A stretch of 64,000 nt of DNA, taken from the NCBI RefSeq assembly GCF_910594005.1, contig NC_057825.1, forward strand, positions 52,607,037 through 52,671,036, written 5' to 3'. Positions 12,596 through 23,596 of the stretch are shown one piece after another. This DNA is from Cervus elaphus. Taxonomy: Eukaryota; Chordata; Mammalia; Artiodactyla; Cervidae. Both the position numbers and the translations under genes were made by a program. The notes under the pieces are model-generated. The model did no database searches and had not been told where the DNA came from. It saw only the letters and a program-made list of their open reading frames with translations. Within the stretch, counting starts at the first letter, position 1. Each line of letters opens with the position of its first letter.

Positions 12596-13174
12596 CCCCA
12601 CTACTGATTATCTCATTATCTCTGAGTCTGGCTTTTTCTTTCATTCATCCCCTTATTGAAATAATCTCTCAGAACTCAATAATATCTCCCAATTGTCTAA
12701 ATTTTCTCCATAATAACTTTTTTCTTAGTTTTTCTCATCATTTAATATATTGATCAGTCAGGCTCATACTTGAAATTCCCAACTTTCTTAATTATATATC
12801 CATAGAATTACAATATGATTGAATATCTCCTCTTCCTCTAAGCATCCTTTCATTTTTTGCTTTCCTTGCATCCATTCTTTCTCTTTTGAAAACTAAGAAT
12901 AGGGCCCAAGGACCAGTGCACTAATCTCCATTCTCCTCTTAATCATTCTTGCTTCAAAGCACATAAACACATCCATGGTTACACATTGTCTCTCTCTTCA
13001 AGTGGTGCCAATTTTTTTTTTTTTTAATGGCTTTGCACTCCTATTGTTCTAGTTATGAGTAATCATATACTTTTCACATTTTCAACAAAATGTCACATGG
13101 TCGTCTGTTATGCAGGTGAACTAAACCTGTATAGTAACTATCTTCCTCTTAAATTCTACTTTTACTGATTAAAA

Positions 13175-13411
13175 ATATTTTGGCCACCTGATACAAAGAG
13201 CTGATTCACTTGAAAAGACCCTGAAGCTGGGAAAGATTGAGGGCAGGAAGAGAAGGAGGCTTTAGAGGATGAGATAATTGGATGGCATAATTGACTCAAT
13301 GGATGTGAGTTTGAGTAAACTCCAGGAGATGGTGAAGGACAGAGAAGCCTGACATGCTGCAGTCCACGGAGTCACAAAGAGTCAGATATGATTGAGCGAC
13401 TGAACAACAAC
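13175..13411 (+). mobile_element. BovB 3'-end fragment
   Basis: About 237 bp of the extreme BovB 3' end in sense, from GGCCACCTGATAC to the tail GAGCGACTGAACAACAACAG. It faces the antisense copy that starts at 13499, giving two BovB 3' ends about 90 bp apart in inverted orientation. Confidence 0.9.
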
Positions 13412-13498
13412 AGATTGAAGAACAATGTTAACTGTGCCTTCAGTTTTTGCATTATACAGACTTAATACAGTAAATCTAATTTTCACTGTTTATTCATT

Positions 13499-15385
13499 GC
13501 TGTTGTTCCTTTGCTAAGTTGTGTCTGACTCTTTGCAACCTCGTGGACTGCAGCAAAACAGCCTCCTCTGTCCTCTATTATCTCCTGAACATTGCTCAAA
13601 TTCATGTCCATTGAGTTGGTGATGATATCTAACCATCTCAGCCTCTGTTTTCTCCTTCTTTTGCCTTCAATCTTTCCCAGTATCAGGGAATTCAATGTAT
13701 CTGCTTTTCACATCAGGTGGTCAAAATATTGGAACTTGAGCTTAGGCAACAGTCCTTCCAAAACATACTCAGGGTTGATTTACTTTAGGACTGACTAGTT
13801 TGATCTCCTTGCAGTCCAAGGGACTCTCAAGAGTCTTCTCCTGCACCACAATTCAAAAGCATCAATTCTTCAGTGCTCAGCCTTCTTTATGGTCCAACTC
13901 TCACATCTGTAGATGACTAATGGAAAAACCATACATTGGCTACAAGGACTTTTCTGAGCAAAGTGATGTCTCTACTCTTTAATATGCCTCTAGGTTTGTC
14001 AAAGCTTTCCTACCAAGGAGCAAGCATCTTTTAATTTCATGTATGCAGTAACTGTCCACAGTGAATTTGGAGCCCAAGAAAATAAAACCTGTCACTGCTT
14101 CCACTTTTTCCTTCTATTTGCCATGGAGGATAGAACCATATGCAATGACCTTAGACTTTTTAATGTTGAGTTTCAAACCAGTTTTTTCACTCTCTTCTTT
14201 CACCTTCATCAAGATTCTCTTTAGTTCCTCTTTACTTTCTCCCATTAGAGTAGTATCAGCTGCATGTATGAGGTTGTTGATATTTCTCCTGGCAATTTTG
14301 ATTCCAGCTTGTGATTCATCCAACCCTGCATTTTGAATGGTGTATTCTACATAGACATTAAATAAGCAGGGTGACAATGTATAACTTTTTTGTACTCTTT
14401 TTCCACTTTGGAACCAGCCAGTTTTTCCATGCCCAGTTCTAACTTTTTTCCTGACCCTGAACACAGATTTCTCAAGAGACAAGTAAGGTGGTCTGGTACT
14501 TCGATCTCTTTAAGAATATTCCAGCTTGTTGTGATCCATATGGTCAAAGGCTTTAGGGTAGTCAATGAAGCAGAAGTAGGTTTTTTTTTTTTTTTTTTAA
14601 TTCCCTTGTTTTTCCCATGATCCAGAGAATGTTAGCAATTTGGTCTCTTGTTCCTCTGCCTCTTTGAAACCCAGCTTCTACATCTTGAAACTCTCAGTTC
14701 ACATAATGCTGAAGCCTAGTTTGAAGGATTTTGAACATAACCTTTACCAGAATGTGAAATGAGTGCAGTCATATAGTAGTCTGTACATTCTATGGCATTG
14801 CCCTTCTTTGGGATTGGAATGAAAACTTAGCTTTTCCAATTGTGGCCACCACTGAGTTTTCCAAATTTGCTGACATATTGAGTGCAACACTTTAACAGCA
14901 TCATATTTCAGGATTTTTAAATAGCTCAATTGGAATTCCATTACCTCCAATAGCTTTGTTCATAGTAATACTTCCTAAGCCCCACTCAACTTGACACTCT
15001 AGGATGTCCTGCTCTAGATGAATGACAACACCATCAACACTTTTTTATATAGTTTTTCTGTGTTTTCTTGCCGTATCTTCTTAATCTATTCTGCTTCTGT
15101 TTGATCCTTGGTCTTTCTGTCCTTTTTCATGCCCATCCTTGTATGAAACATTCCCTTGATATCTCCAGTCTTCTTAAAGAGATCTCTAGTCTTACCCAGT
15201 CTATTATTTTCCTCTATTTCTTTGCATTGTTCGTTTAAGATGATCTTATCTCTTTTCACTGTTCTCTGGAACTCTGCATTTAGTTGACTATATCTTTTCC
15301 TTTCTTAGATGTCTTTTGCTTCTCTTCCTTCCTCAGATATTTGTAAAGACTCCTCAGACAATCACTTTGCCTTCTTGCTTTCTGT
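13499..15385 (-). mobile_element. BovB LINE copy 2, 5'-truncated
   Basis: About 1.9 kb antisense BovB covering the 3' UTR, C-terminal region and reverse transcriptase, truncated at its 5' end near 15385. A T-run at 14581-14598 lies inside the reverse transcriptase region where other copies have coding sequence. Heavily mutated. Confidence 0.92.
14114..14565 (-). pseudogene. BovB reverse transcriptase remnant (copy 2)
   Basis: Overlapping frames 14114-14482 and 14347-14565 keep LSPCLFNVYVEY and NAGLDESQAGIKIA. The YADD catalytic motif has decayed to HAADT and the upstream DYAKAFDCVDH block is shifted out of frame. Not functional. Confidence 0.85.
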
Positions 15386-16322
15386 TTACCTATATGAAAT
15401 CCTAAAATCTGATTTCATCACAACCCCCTGCAGATCTTTCTCACATCAGCTTCTATTACCATATGCTTATTTTATTAATAAGTAGTGGAAAATATTCTCA
15501 TTATCCTATTCTATGGTATAACTGATCTATTTCTAATGCTTCAACATATGCATTTAGCACAAAAGGAAAAACAAATGCCTATCCTAAGATTCAAGATTCT
15601 TCCACAGAAAGATCCTAGACTATCTATCTAGTTTTTTTTTTTTTTGGTATTAATCTGCTTTATCTATTTCTCTGTGTGTTTGCTTATTTTTAATTATGAG
15701 ATGTGTGCTTTGATTTATGATTTTACATTGATATTCTCATAGAAAAAAATCAAAATGTTCTATGGAACATTTATTATATATATACATAACAATTGTCTTG
15801 TCACATTAGAAAAATCAGATGGCCATCATCTTAATCAAGAAACTCAATTCAATTTTATCTATTATGTGCAAAATACACAATATGAATATTCTGATTAAGG
15901 TCACTGAGAAGAAAAAAGCACCATTAAACACTATAACTACCAAAGAGTTCAATTTATATCTAGTCATGAAGAAAATATAGGCAAATCCAAACTGAGTGAT
16001 TTCTAAGAACAAATTGGCTTGACTTATTTTAAAATGTCAATGTAATAAAAGAGAAAAAATAAATAAGGAATAAGTAAAAAGTCCCCTAGATTAATGAAGA
16101 TAAAGAGGTTAATGACAAATAAATGAAATTATTAAATATTAAATGGATCCTAAATTTTATAAAGTAGCTATGAAGACCTTTACTAGGGAAATCTAGAAAA
16201 TTTAAATATGACCAGAAGTTTATTGAATGAATTAAAGTTTTCCCTGGAAACCATCAATTCTTCACAATTTTACAGTCATTCTTAACAGCAAATACTTTCA
16301 ATGGGTAGTATGAAATTTGGCG
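15386..16322. other. AT-rich non-coding DNA
   Basis: No repeat family or exon recognised. A T-run lies near 15634-15645. The 65-codon minus frame at 15815-16012 is hydrophobic and AT-driven, with no family resemblance. Confidence 0.6.
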
Positions 16323-16530
16323 TGCTTCCCAAGTGGAACTAGCGGTAAACCTTTGCCAATGCAGGAAACATAAAACACTTGGGTTTGATCTCTGGGTTGG
16401 GAAGATCCCCTTGAGAAGGACACGGAAACCCACTCCAATATACTTGTCTGGAGAATACCATGGGCAGAAAAGCCTGGATGTCAACAGTCTACAGGGTTGC
16501 AAAGAGTCTGACATGACTGAAGCTACTTAT
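16323..16530 (+). mobile_element. Bov-tA SINE, near full length
   Basis: Starts with the head GCTTCCCAAGTGG and a degraded B box (GGTTTGATC). The BovB-like part (GGGAAGATCCCCTTGAGAAGG) follows and it ends at GACATGACTGAAGCTACTTA. About 208 bp, moderately diverged. Confidence 0.9.
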
Positions 16531-16859
16531 ATGTACACACACATCAATTGGGGATTAAGTTTTTATATTCTCCAAGTATAAAAAGATTGTTGCTTGACAT
16601 AGATTTTTCATTAATTCCAAAGAGCAAAAGTGTTATGGACTTCTTTTAAGGAGTCTACTTATATGTTATTAGCATGACACTTTATACTTGCCAAAGGACT
16701 TTCATATGTTATCTTATCTCTTATGCTATACTTCAGCTGGTAACAGTTCTGCAAATTTGGCAGAACAGAACTTATTACCATTACTTTACACAAAGTAAGA
16801 ATGGAATCCATTGCATGTAGGACTATTACATTTCCCTTTGATTAAAATTAATCAAATTT
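16531..16859. other. Non-coding flank of the retrocopy
   Basis: About 330 bp between the SINE and the FAM136A target site. Nothing recognised. Confidence 0.55.
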
Positions 16860-16877
16860 TAAAATTTAAAAATTTTA
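16860..16877. repeat. Target-site duplication, left (FAM136A retrocopy)
   Basis: TAAAATTTAAAAATTTTA, 18 bp, is repeated exactly at 18704-18721. The A/T-rich target fits the preference of the L1 endonuclease. Confidence 0.93.
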
Positions 16878-16910
16878 TTATTTTTTTTTTTTTGGAAGAA
16901 AATTGTCTTA

Positions 16911-16916
16911 TTTATT
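16911..16916 (-). promoter_or_regulatory. Poly(A) signal AATAAA of the FAM136A retrocopy
   Basis: TTTATT on the + strand is AATAAA on the minus strand. It lies 17 nt upstream of the tail start at 16893/16894, the normal spacing for mRNA cleavage. It marks the true 3' end of the copied mRNA. Confidence 0.85.
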
Positions 16917-16959
16917 TTGAAAACCAAATGACTAGGAAAATATATCACAGTCTTGAAAC

Positions 16960-17033
16960 AGCAAACAGACAATATTATCATTTCAAGTAGTAAGTTAGCA
17001 AACAGACAATATTATCATTTCAAGTAGTAAGTT
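16960..17033. repeat. Perfect 37-bp tandem duplication
   Basis: Units 16960-16996 and 16997-17033 are identical over 37 bp. They lie in the 3' UTR of the FAM136A retrocopy. Perfect identity points to a recent duplication, either in this copy or in its source gene. Confidence 0.95.
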
Positions 17034-18257
17034 GGTAAAAAGACAAGGTCCTTATCAAAATGATAAGGAGCCAGAACTGGGGCAAGGACAACACATGTAG
17101 CAAAGGCCCTGGCAAAAGTGGTATTTGGTAATGGAGGGTAGTTCCTTTATCGCTCTAAAGGAGCCACAGTTCATCCTCGAGTTGCTTACTTTTCCTCCTT
17201 TGACTTTTTTTGTTGCCAGGGGATTGTCTCAACAAAGCTCTGTTATTTCAGGAGGCAAAGTAAACAACACTGGGTTTAGGCTTTCATTCTGTTTCATGAA
17301 AAACAGATTTTTCCAAAGCCCGTACTTCACAACCCTCTTATTTAAGTAGCTAATAGTTCCTCTTTCACTGTTCGTTCCTGAATATGAGCATATAATACTG
17401 TCAAAATCCCATTTCCCTTCAAGGCTGAGTGTCACTGTAAGATTGTCTTGTCGCTTGGCTGACTCTGCTGCAGGCAGCCTCAGGGCCCACCATGGCTGCC
17501 AGTGAGAGGGAACACTTGTTTCCCTTACCAGTGTGATATCACGGCTTACATTTTTGCAGGGTCTCCAGGCTGAATGATGTAATGTGTGAGAATTTTAAGA
17601 AACACACACCCACATCTTGATGGAGAAATGAGTACCTGCAGGGACTCTTGTCCCTGCAAAGTTTTTATCCAAACTGCGTCTCTCAACTTTACATCTTAAT
17701 GTCATGCCCTTGTCTATAAAAGAATAACAAGCAAAACAAACCCCCTAGAAGCTCCCTGCCCCTTTCTACATTCGTGACTGCATGGATTTTATTAGTTTGT
17801 GGAAAATGTTGTAGTGATCCTTCTGGTAAACAGCAGGTGGGCAACAAATAGAAACACCTCCTTTCATACGCCATTAGACCATAAGCAGGTTACATGAACC
17901 TGCCAGCCTCGGTATCTTTGCAGTAAGAGAATCTAGTACCTTGACGGGCCCTGGTTTGGGACAAGGGAGACTCCCTATTGGCAGAAGAAATACTTGCCAC
18001 ATGAAATTCAGACTCACAACAACCTCCTGTGCTATCTGTGACCCAAATTTTAGCACCGTTTTTTTTTTTTTTTTTTTCATTTCACTTTCTAGGATTGAAA
18101 CACAAAGGAACCAGTGTCCAGAGGATAGAAACACAGGCCTTAGACTTGCTACCATGCTTAATTTCCTCATTCATCAACTCTCCTTAAAAGACCCAAATCC
18201 CCATTCCTCCTTTTAAATCGATTCCTGCCCTCAGCCCTGATGGCCACTAGCAGACAG

Positions 18258-18674
18258 CTATCTCCCCATGGATGAGAGCGACTCCTTCATATTCCTGGTC
18301 ATGGTTGGGATGAGGTTTATGTGGTCATCCACACACTTGGTCAGGCAGGTCTCCAGCTGCCGCTTCACGTGAGGCTCCTTACTCCCTGCATCTATTGAAT
18401 CTTTGGCCTTGTCATTGCAATACATAGTGCACCAGGCCAGGCGGTCCTGGAACTTCTCCAACTCGCTGGTCACCAAGGCCTGGGCTTGAGCCAGAGGTGC
18501 ATGGCAGCGTTCAATGCACTGGTGCACTTGCTGCATGGACCCCTGGCTTCCCTCACAACAGGCGGCGCTGCACCGGAACGTAAGGCCCTGCATCTTCCGG
18601 ATATTCTCCCTCGCCAGACTCTTCACCATGGAGTCCACCGCCTCCTGCACCTGGAGCTGCTGCAGCTCCGCCAT
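18258..18674 (-). CDS. FAM136A: Intact FAM136A open reading frame (retrocopy)
   Basis: The frame runs 138 codons from ATG (18674) in a strong context (GCCATGG) to TAG. This matches the known length of mammalian FAM136A, a small mitochondrial protein proposed to sit in the intermembrane space. Four CX3C motifs (C35/C39, C53/C57, C82/C86, C110/C114) and an extra C40 are all present; such cysteine pairs are typical of intermembrane-space proteins. The N-terminus MAELQQL and the block KAKDSIDAGSKE are characteristic of the family. W81 and Y85, inside and beside the third CX3C pair, differ from residues I recall as R and H in human, which may be lineage or retrocopy changes. There are no stops or frameshifts. 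Whether it is expressed cannot be judged here. A non-expressed young pseudogene is the default reading. Confidence 0.88.
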   Translation of the reverse strand: MAELQQLQVQEAVDSMVKSLARENIRKMQGLTFRCSAACCEGSQGSMQQVHQCIERCHAPLAQAQALVTSELEKFQDRLAWCTMYCNDKAKDSIDAGSKEPHVKRQLETCLTKCVDDHINLIPTMTRNMKESLSSMGR

Positions 18675-18703
18675 GGCTACCCACGTGGTTCCCGGCTGCG
18701 CCC

Positions 18704-18721
18704 TAAAATTTAAAAATTTTA
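18704..18721. repeat. Target-site duplication, right (FAM136A retrocopy)
   Basis: Exact 18-bp match to 16860-16877, lying directly against the mRNA 5' end (GGGCGCAGCCGG on the minus strand). Confidence 0.93.
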
Positions 18722-18973
18722 AAATTCACATAATATAGAATTATATAATATGAAAAATTGACACTCTGAAGTCAACTTTCTCACTTGAAGATAACCCTTC
18801 TTAGATGAATTTTCTTAAAATAACCTACTAAATATAGTGACATATATTGTGTAGACTTTTTTTTCTTTTCTTAAATAAAACTTGCATATATTATGTAGAT
18901 TATTATACATATTTTCAGGTATTCCTTTCCTTTTAGAATTTTATCATGGGCATTTCTTTGTATCAAGACATAA

Positions 18974-19188
18974 AGGCTTCCCTGTCAGCTCAGTGGTAAA
19001 GAATTCTCCTGACAATGCAGGAGTTGCAAGTTCAAGTTCTGAGTCAGGAAGATCCCCTAGAGAAGGAAATGGCAACCCACTTCAATATTCTTTACTGGGA
19101 AAGTCCATGGACAAAGGAATCTGGTGGACTACAGTCCATGAGGTCCCAAAAAGAGTCAGACATGACACAGTGACTAAACAACAACAAC
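18974..19188 (+). mobile_element. Bov-tA SINE
   Basis: The head GGCTTCCCTGTCAGCTCAG is followed by a degraded B box (AGTTCAAGTTC). The BovB-like part and an ACAACAACAAC tail end it. About 215 bp, near complete. Confidence 0.9.
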
Positions 19189-19591
19189 GTAAAGAGTTTA
19201 ATTATGAGTCAAAGTTCCATATTAATGAGCTTTTAACTTGTTCTCAATGATTACCTAAGATATACTATGTAGTTTAAATGGTTATTGTATATAACTCTTC
19301 CCAAATTTGTGTGACTATTTCAGTAGATAAATTTTAGGAAAAAGTCTCGTCAAATCTAAGGTCATAAATACCTATTTTCTGATTTTCTTCATTTTGCATT
19401 ATGTGTAGATACGTATTTGTCATTAAGTAAGTGTCTTCAGTCCAGTTCAGTCCGGTTCAGTTCAGTCCCTCAGTCGTGTCTAACTCTTTGAGACCCCATG
19501 GACAAAGGATGCAAAGCCTGCCAGCACATTGCCAATGCCTGGAGTTAACTCAAACTCATGTCCATAGATTCGGTGATGCCATTCAGCCATC

Positions 19592-20675
19592 TCATTCTTT
19601 GTCGTCCCTTCTTCTCGTTCCTTCAATCTTTCCCAGCATCAGGGTCTTTTCCAATGAGCCAGTTTGTCTCATCAGGTGGCCAAAGTATTGGAGCTTCAGC
19701 TTCAGCATCAGTCCTTCCAATGAATATTCAGGACTGATTTCCTTTAGGATTGACTTGCTGTATCTCCCTGCAGTCCGAGGAACTTTCAAGAGTCTTCTCA
19801 AACACCACAGTTCAAAGGCATCAATTCTTCAGCGCCCAGCTTTCTTTGTAGTTTAACTCTCACATCCATACATGACTACTGGAAAAACCATGGCTTTGAC
19901 TACACGGACCTTTGCTGGCAAAGTAATGTCTGCTTTTTAATATGCTGTCTAGTTTAGTCATAACTTTCCTTCCAAGGAGGAAGTGTCTTTTAATTTCATG
20001 GCTGCAATCACCATCTGCAGTGATTTTGGAGCCCCCCAAAATAAAGTCTGTCACTGTTTGCACTATCTCATCATCTATTTGTCATGAAGTGATGGGACAA
20101 GATGCCATGATCTTAGTTTTTTGAATGCTGAGTTTTAAGCAAACTTTTTCATTCTCCTCTTTAACTTTCATCAAGAGGCTCTTTAGTTCTTCTTCGCTTT
20201 CTGCTATAAAGGTGGTGTCATCTGCATATCTGGGGTTATTGATATTTCTCCCAGCAATCTTGATCCCAGCTTGTGCTTCCTCCAGCCCAGCATTTCTCAT
20301 GATGTACTCTGCATATAAGTTAAACAAGCAGGGTGACAATATACAGCCTTGATGTACTGCTTTCCTGGTTTTGAATCAGTCTGTTGTTCCATGTCAGGTT
20401 CTAACTGTTGTTTCCTGATCTGCATACAAGTTTCTCAAGAGGCAGGTCAGGTGGCCTGATATTCCCATCTCTTTAATAATTTTCCAGAGTTTGTTGTGGT
20501 CCACACAGTCAAAGGCTTTGGCATAGTCAATAACGCAGAAGTAGACATTTTTCTGGAACATTTTTGCTTTTTTGATGATCCAATGGATGTTGGCAATTTG
20601 ATCTCTTGTTCCTCTGCCTTTTCTAAATCCAGCTTGAACTTCTGGAGGCTCATGGTTCGTGTACAGTTGAAGCAT
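19592..20675 (-). pseudogene. BovB reverse transcriptase remnant (copy 3)
   Basis: Frames 20394-20675, 20082-20339 and 19592-19801 read as the reverse transcriptase. They carry GFRKGRGTRDQIANIHWI, then VIDYAKAFDCVDHNKLW, then SPCLFNLYAEY with the catalytic RYADDTTF, then the C-terminal block LEGLMLKLKLQYFGHLM. Motifs are better kept here than in copies 1 and 2, but stops between the frames make the gene inactive. Confidence 0.9.
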
Positions 20676-21930
20676 GGCTTGGAGAATTTCAAGTTTTGCT
20701 TTATTAGCATGTGAGATGAGTGCAATTGTGAAGTAGTTTGAGCATTCTTTGGCATTGCCTTTCTTTGGGATTGGAATGAAAACTGACCTTTTCCATTCCT
20801 GTGGCCACTGCTGAATCTTCCAAATTTCCTGGCATGCTGAGTGAGCACTTTCCCAGCATCATCTTTCAGGATTTTAAATAGCTCAACTGGAATTCCATCA
20901 CCTCCACTAGATTTGTTTGTAGTGATGCTTCCTAAGGCCCATTTGACTTCTCATTCCAGGATGTCTGACTCTAGGTTGGTGATCACACCATCGTGATTCT
21001 CTGGGCCATGAAGGTCTTTTTTGTTCTTCTGTGTATTCCTGCAACCTCTTCTTAATATCTTCTGCTTCTGTTAGGTCCATACCATTTCTGTCCTTCATTG
21101 AGTCCATCTTTGGTATCTCTAATTTTCTTGATGGGATTTCTAGACTTCCCCATTATATTCTTTTCCTCTATTTCTTTACATTGTTCGCTGAGGAAGGCTT
21201 TCTTATCTCTCCTTGTTATTCTTTGGAACTCTGCATTCAAATGGGTATATCTTTCCTTATCTCTTTTGCCTTTCACTTCTTCTATTCACAGCTATTTGTA
21301 AGGCCTCCTCAGAGAACCATTTTGCCTTTTTGTATTTCTTTTCCTTGGGGATGGTCTTGATCCCTGCCTCCTATACAATGTCACGAACCTCCAAACATAG
21401 TTCTTCAGGCACTCTTTCTATCATGTCTAATCCCTTGAATCTATTTGTCACTTCCACTGTATAATCCTAGGGGATTTGATTTGGGTTATATCTAAATGGT
21501 CTAGTGGATTTCCCTGCTTTCTTCAGTTTCAGTGTGAATTTGGCAATAAAGGAGTTCATGGTCTGTGCCACTGTCAGCTCCCAGCCTTGTTTTTGCTCAC
21601 TGTATAGAACTTCTCTATCTTTGGCTGCAAAGAGTATAATTGATCTGATTTTGATATTGACCATCTGGTGATGTCCATGTGTAGAGTTGTTTCTTGTGTT
21701 GTTGGAAGACAGTGTTTGCTATGACCAGTGCATTCTCTTGGCAGAACTCTTAACCTTTGCCCTGCTTCATTCTGTACTCTAAGGCCAAATTTGCCTGTTA
21801 CTCCAGATGTTTCTTGATTCCCTACGTTTGCATTCCAGTCCCCTATAATGAACAGGACAACTTTTTGGGGTGTTAGTTCTAGAAGGTCTTGTAGGTCTTC
21901 ATAGAACCTTTCAACTTCAGATTTATAGCA

Positions 21931-22569
21931 TTACTGGTCAGGGCATAGACTTAGATTACCATGATATTGAATGCTTTTCCTTGGAAATGAACAGAGATCA
22001 TTCTGTCGTTTTTGAGATTGCATCCAAGTACTGCATTTTGGACTCTTTTTTTGACTATGATAGCTACTCCATCCATTTCTTCTAAGGGATTCTTGCCCAC
22101 AGTAGTAGATATAATGGACATCTGAATTAAATTCACCCATCCCAGTCCATTTTAGTTTGCTGATTCCTAGAATGTCGACCTCCACTCTTGCCGTCTCCTG
22201 TTTGACCACTTCCAATTTGCCTTGATTTATGGGCTTAACATTCCAGGTTCCTATGTAATATTGCTCTTGACAGAATTGGACTTTATTTCCATTACCAGTC
22301 ACATCCACTGCTGGGTGTTGTTTTTGCTTTGACGCCATCTCTTCATTCTTTCTGGAGTTATTTCTCCACTGATCTCCAGTAGTATATTGGGCACCTACTG
22401 GCCTGGGAAGTTCATCTTTTAGTGTCCTATCTTTTTGCCTTTTCATCCTGTTCATGGGGTTCTCAAGGCAAGAATACTGAAGTGCTTTGCCATTACCTTC
22501 TCCAGTGGACCACATTTTGCCAGAACTCTCCACCATGATCTGTCCATCTTGTGTGGCCCTACACAGCAT
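21931..22569 (-). pseudogene. BovB N-terminal endonuclease remnant (copy 3)
   Basis: The 212-codon frame includes the start of the APE-like endonuclease (IGTWNVKPINQGKLEVVKQ, then LGISKLKWTGMGEF). It then runs out of frame: the sequence after YYCGQESLRRNG is shifted, and the correct reading continues in the neighbouring frame at 21951-22136. In life this domain nicks the target DNA. The shift inactivates it. Confidence 0.85.
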
Positions 22570-22725
22570 GGCTCATAGTTTCATTTAGTTAGACAAGGCT
22601 GTGGTCCATGTGATCAGATTGGTTAGTTTCCTGTGATTGTGATTTTCAGTCTGTCTGCCCTCTGATGGAGAAGGGTAAGAGGTTTATGGAAGCTTCCTGA
22701 TGGGAGAAACTGACTGAGCAGGAAA

Positions 22726-23439
22726 TTGGGTGTTACTGGTTATGTTTCCACCAATAGAGTCTGAAAGTGGCTGCTTCATTCACAAATTAAGTAATCTTAA
22801 AAGTTTTTAAAATTGTGTTTAATATTTTCAATTTGATAAGATGCTTTGTAAAAATAATTTGCTGCTATAGTTTTAATTTGATAGCTCTTGAATACAGTTT
22901 ATACTGATTGTTGAATACCTACCTTTATGAAAAAAAGTCATACATGGTAAGGAACAGTTTTACCCAAGCTCTGGCATTCACAATAATATCTGATCATTGA
23001 CAATGCATCTGCCCTGTCAATAATATTCATTGTCTGATTTACAGTTTTTTCCCACAGCAAATTATTTGACAAATATAAAACATAAATGCCATTTTTTTTT
23101 CCAGTTTTATTGACAAATTGACAAAGTTTTAATACATTCAAAGAATACAACATGATGAGTTTACACACACACACATATATATATATACACACACATATAA
23201 ATATGTATAAGTGTATTTGTATTTACATTATAACAGGATTCTCAATTACAGAGCTGGTAAATTAAAACATCCATTACTTCACATATTTAAAATTCACAAT
23301 TTTATAAAAATACAAATTATATTATTTAAGTAATTCTAATTTATGCAGCACAATTATCAGTCATCATGTTATACTTCAGAATCTCAGACCTAATGAATAT
23401 CATCTAATAACTGAAAGCATCTGTCCTTTTAGCAGACTC
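22726..23439. other. AT-rich non-coding DNA with a CA/TA tract
   Basis: No gene or transposon recognised. A CACACA-TATATA-CACACA microsatellite lies at 23163-23198, and the short open frame overlapping it is an artefact. Confidence 0.6.
23163..23198. repeat. CA/TA compound microsatellite
   Basis: ACACACACACACATATATAT continues as TATACACACACATATA. Likely polymorphic. Confidence 0.85.
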
Positions 23440-23589
23440 TCATTATATTGCTCTCAGCCCCTAATTCCTTGAAACCAAAACTTTACTATCTATTTCTGTG
23501 AGTTATGGGTTCAACATTATTTATTTGTTTAATTCAATATATAATTGATATCATGTAGTATTTGTCTTTCTCTGTCTGACTTATTTCAT

Positions 23590-23596
23590 TTAGAAT
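23590..23596. repeat. TSD left of BovB insert
   Basis: TTAGAAT is repeated at 23823-23829. Seven bases is short, but it falls exactly at the BovB/L1 boundaries. Confidence 0.7.

Larger units (their letters stand above)
9214..13174. other. About 4 kb AT-rich non-coding DNA
   Basis: The longest stretch without a recognisable repeat. All open frames are short and lack domain resemblance. Purine-pyrimidine alternation (GT/TA/CA) occurs at 10228-10301 and a GT plus poly-T tract at 12541-12595. No CpG-rich segment or convincing splice-bounded exon was noticed. Old, unrecognised repeats may be present. Confidence 0.6.
16878..18703 (-). pseudogene. FAM136A: FAM136A processed retrocopy, full length
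   Basis: An intronless copy of a FAM136A transcript on the minus strand. It has a short GC-rich 5' UTR (18675-18703), the whole coding region (18258-18674) and a 3' UTR of about 1.36 kb. The AATAAA signal is at 16911-16916 (complement), with a poly(A) tail at 16881-16893. A perfect 18-bp TSD encloses it. These are the hallmarks of L1-mediated retroposition. The 3' UTR also contains an A18 run (T18 on +, 18060-18077) and a 37-bp tandem duplication at 16960-17033. The surrounding DNA is much more AT-rich. No upstream promoter was identified, so transcription is unproven. Confidence 0.92.
19436..22725 (-). mobile_element. BovB LINE copy 3, near full length
   Basis: About 3.3 kb antisense BovB. 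The + strand opens with TTCAGTCCAGTTCAG, the complement of the CTGAA-type tail. It ends in a 5' UTR module read on the minus strand as CCCATCAGGAAGCTTCC, then CTCTTACCC and CCATCAGAGGGCAGACAG. Endonuclease and reverse transcriptase blocks are both recognisable but interrupted. No clear TSD was found. Confidence 0.93.

Noticed and set aside
17874..18216. Frames of 91 and 98 codons next to FAM136A
   Set aside because: They lie in the retrocopy 3' UTR and cross an A18/T18 run. Untranslated sequence.
18486..18738. Two + strand frames opposite FAM136A
   Set aside because: Reverse-strand shadows of the real frame, which keeps the CX3C pattern only on the minus strand.
19431..19856. 141-codon + strand frame
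   Set aside because: It is the complement of the BovB C-terminal and 3' region, with no independent homology.
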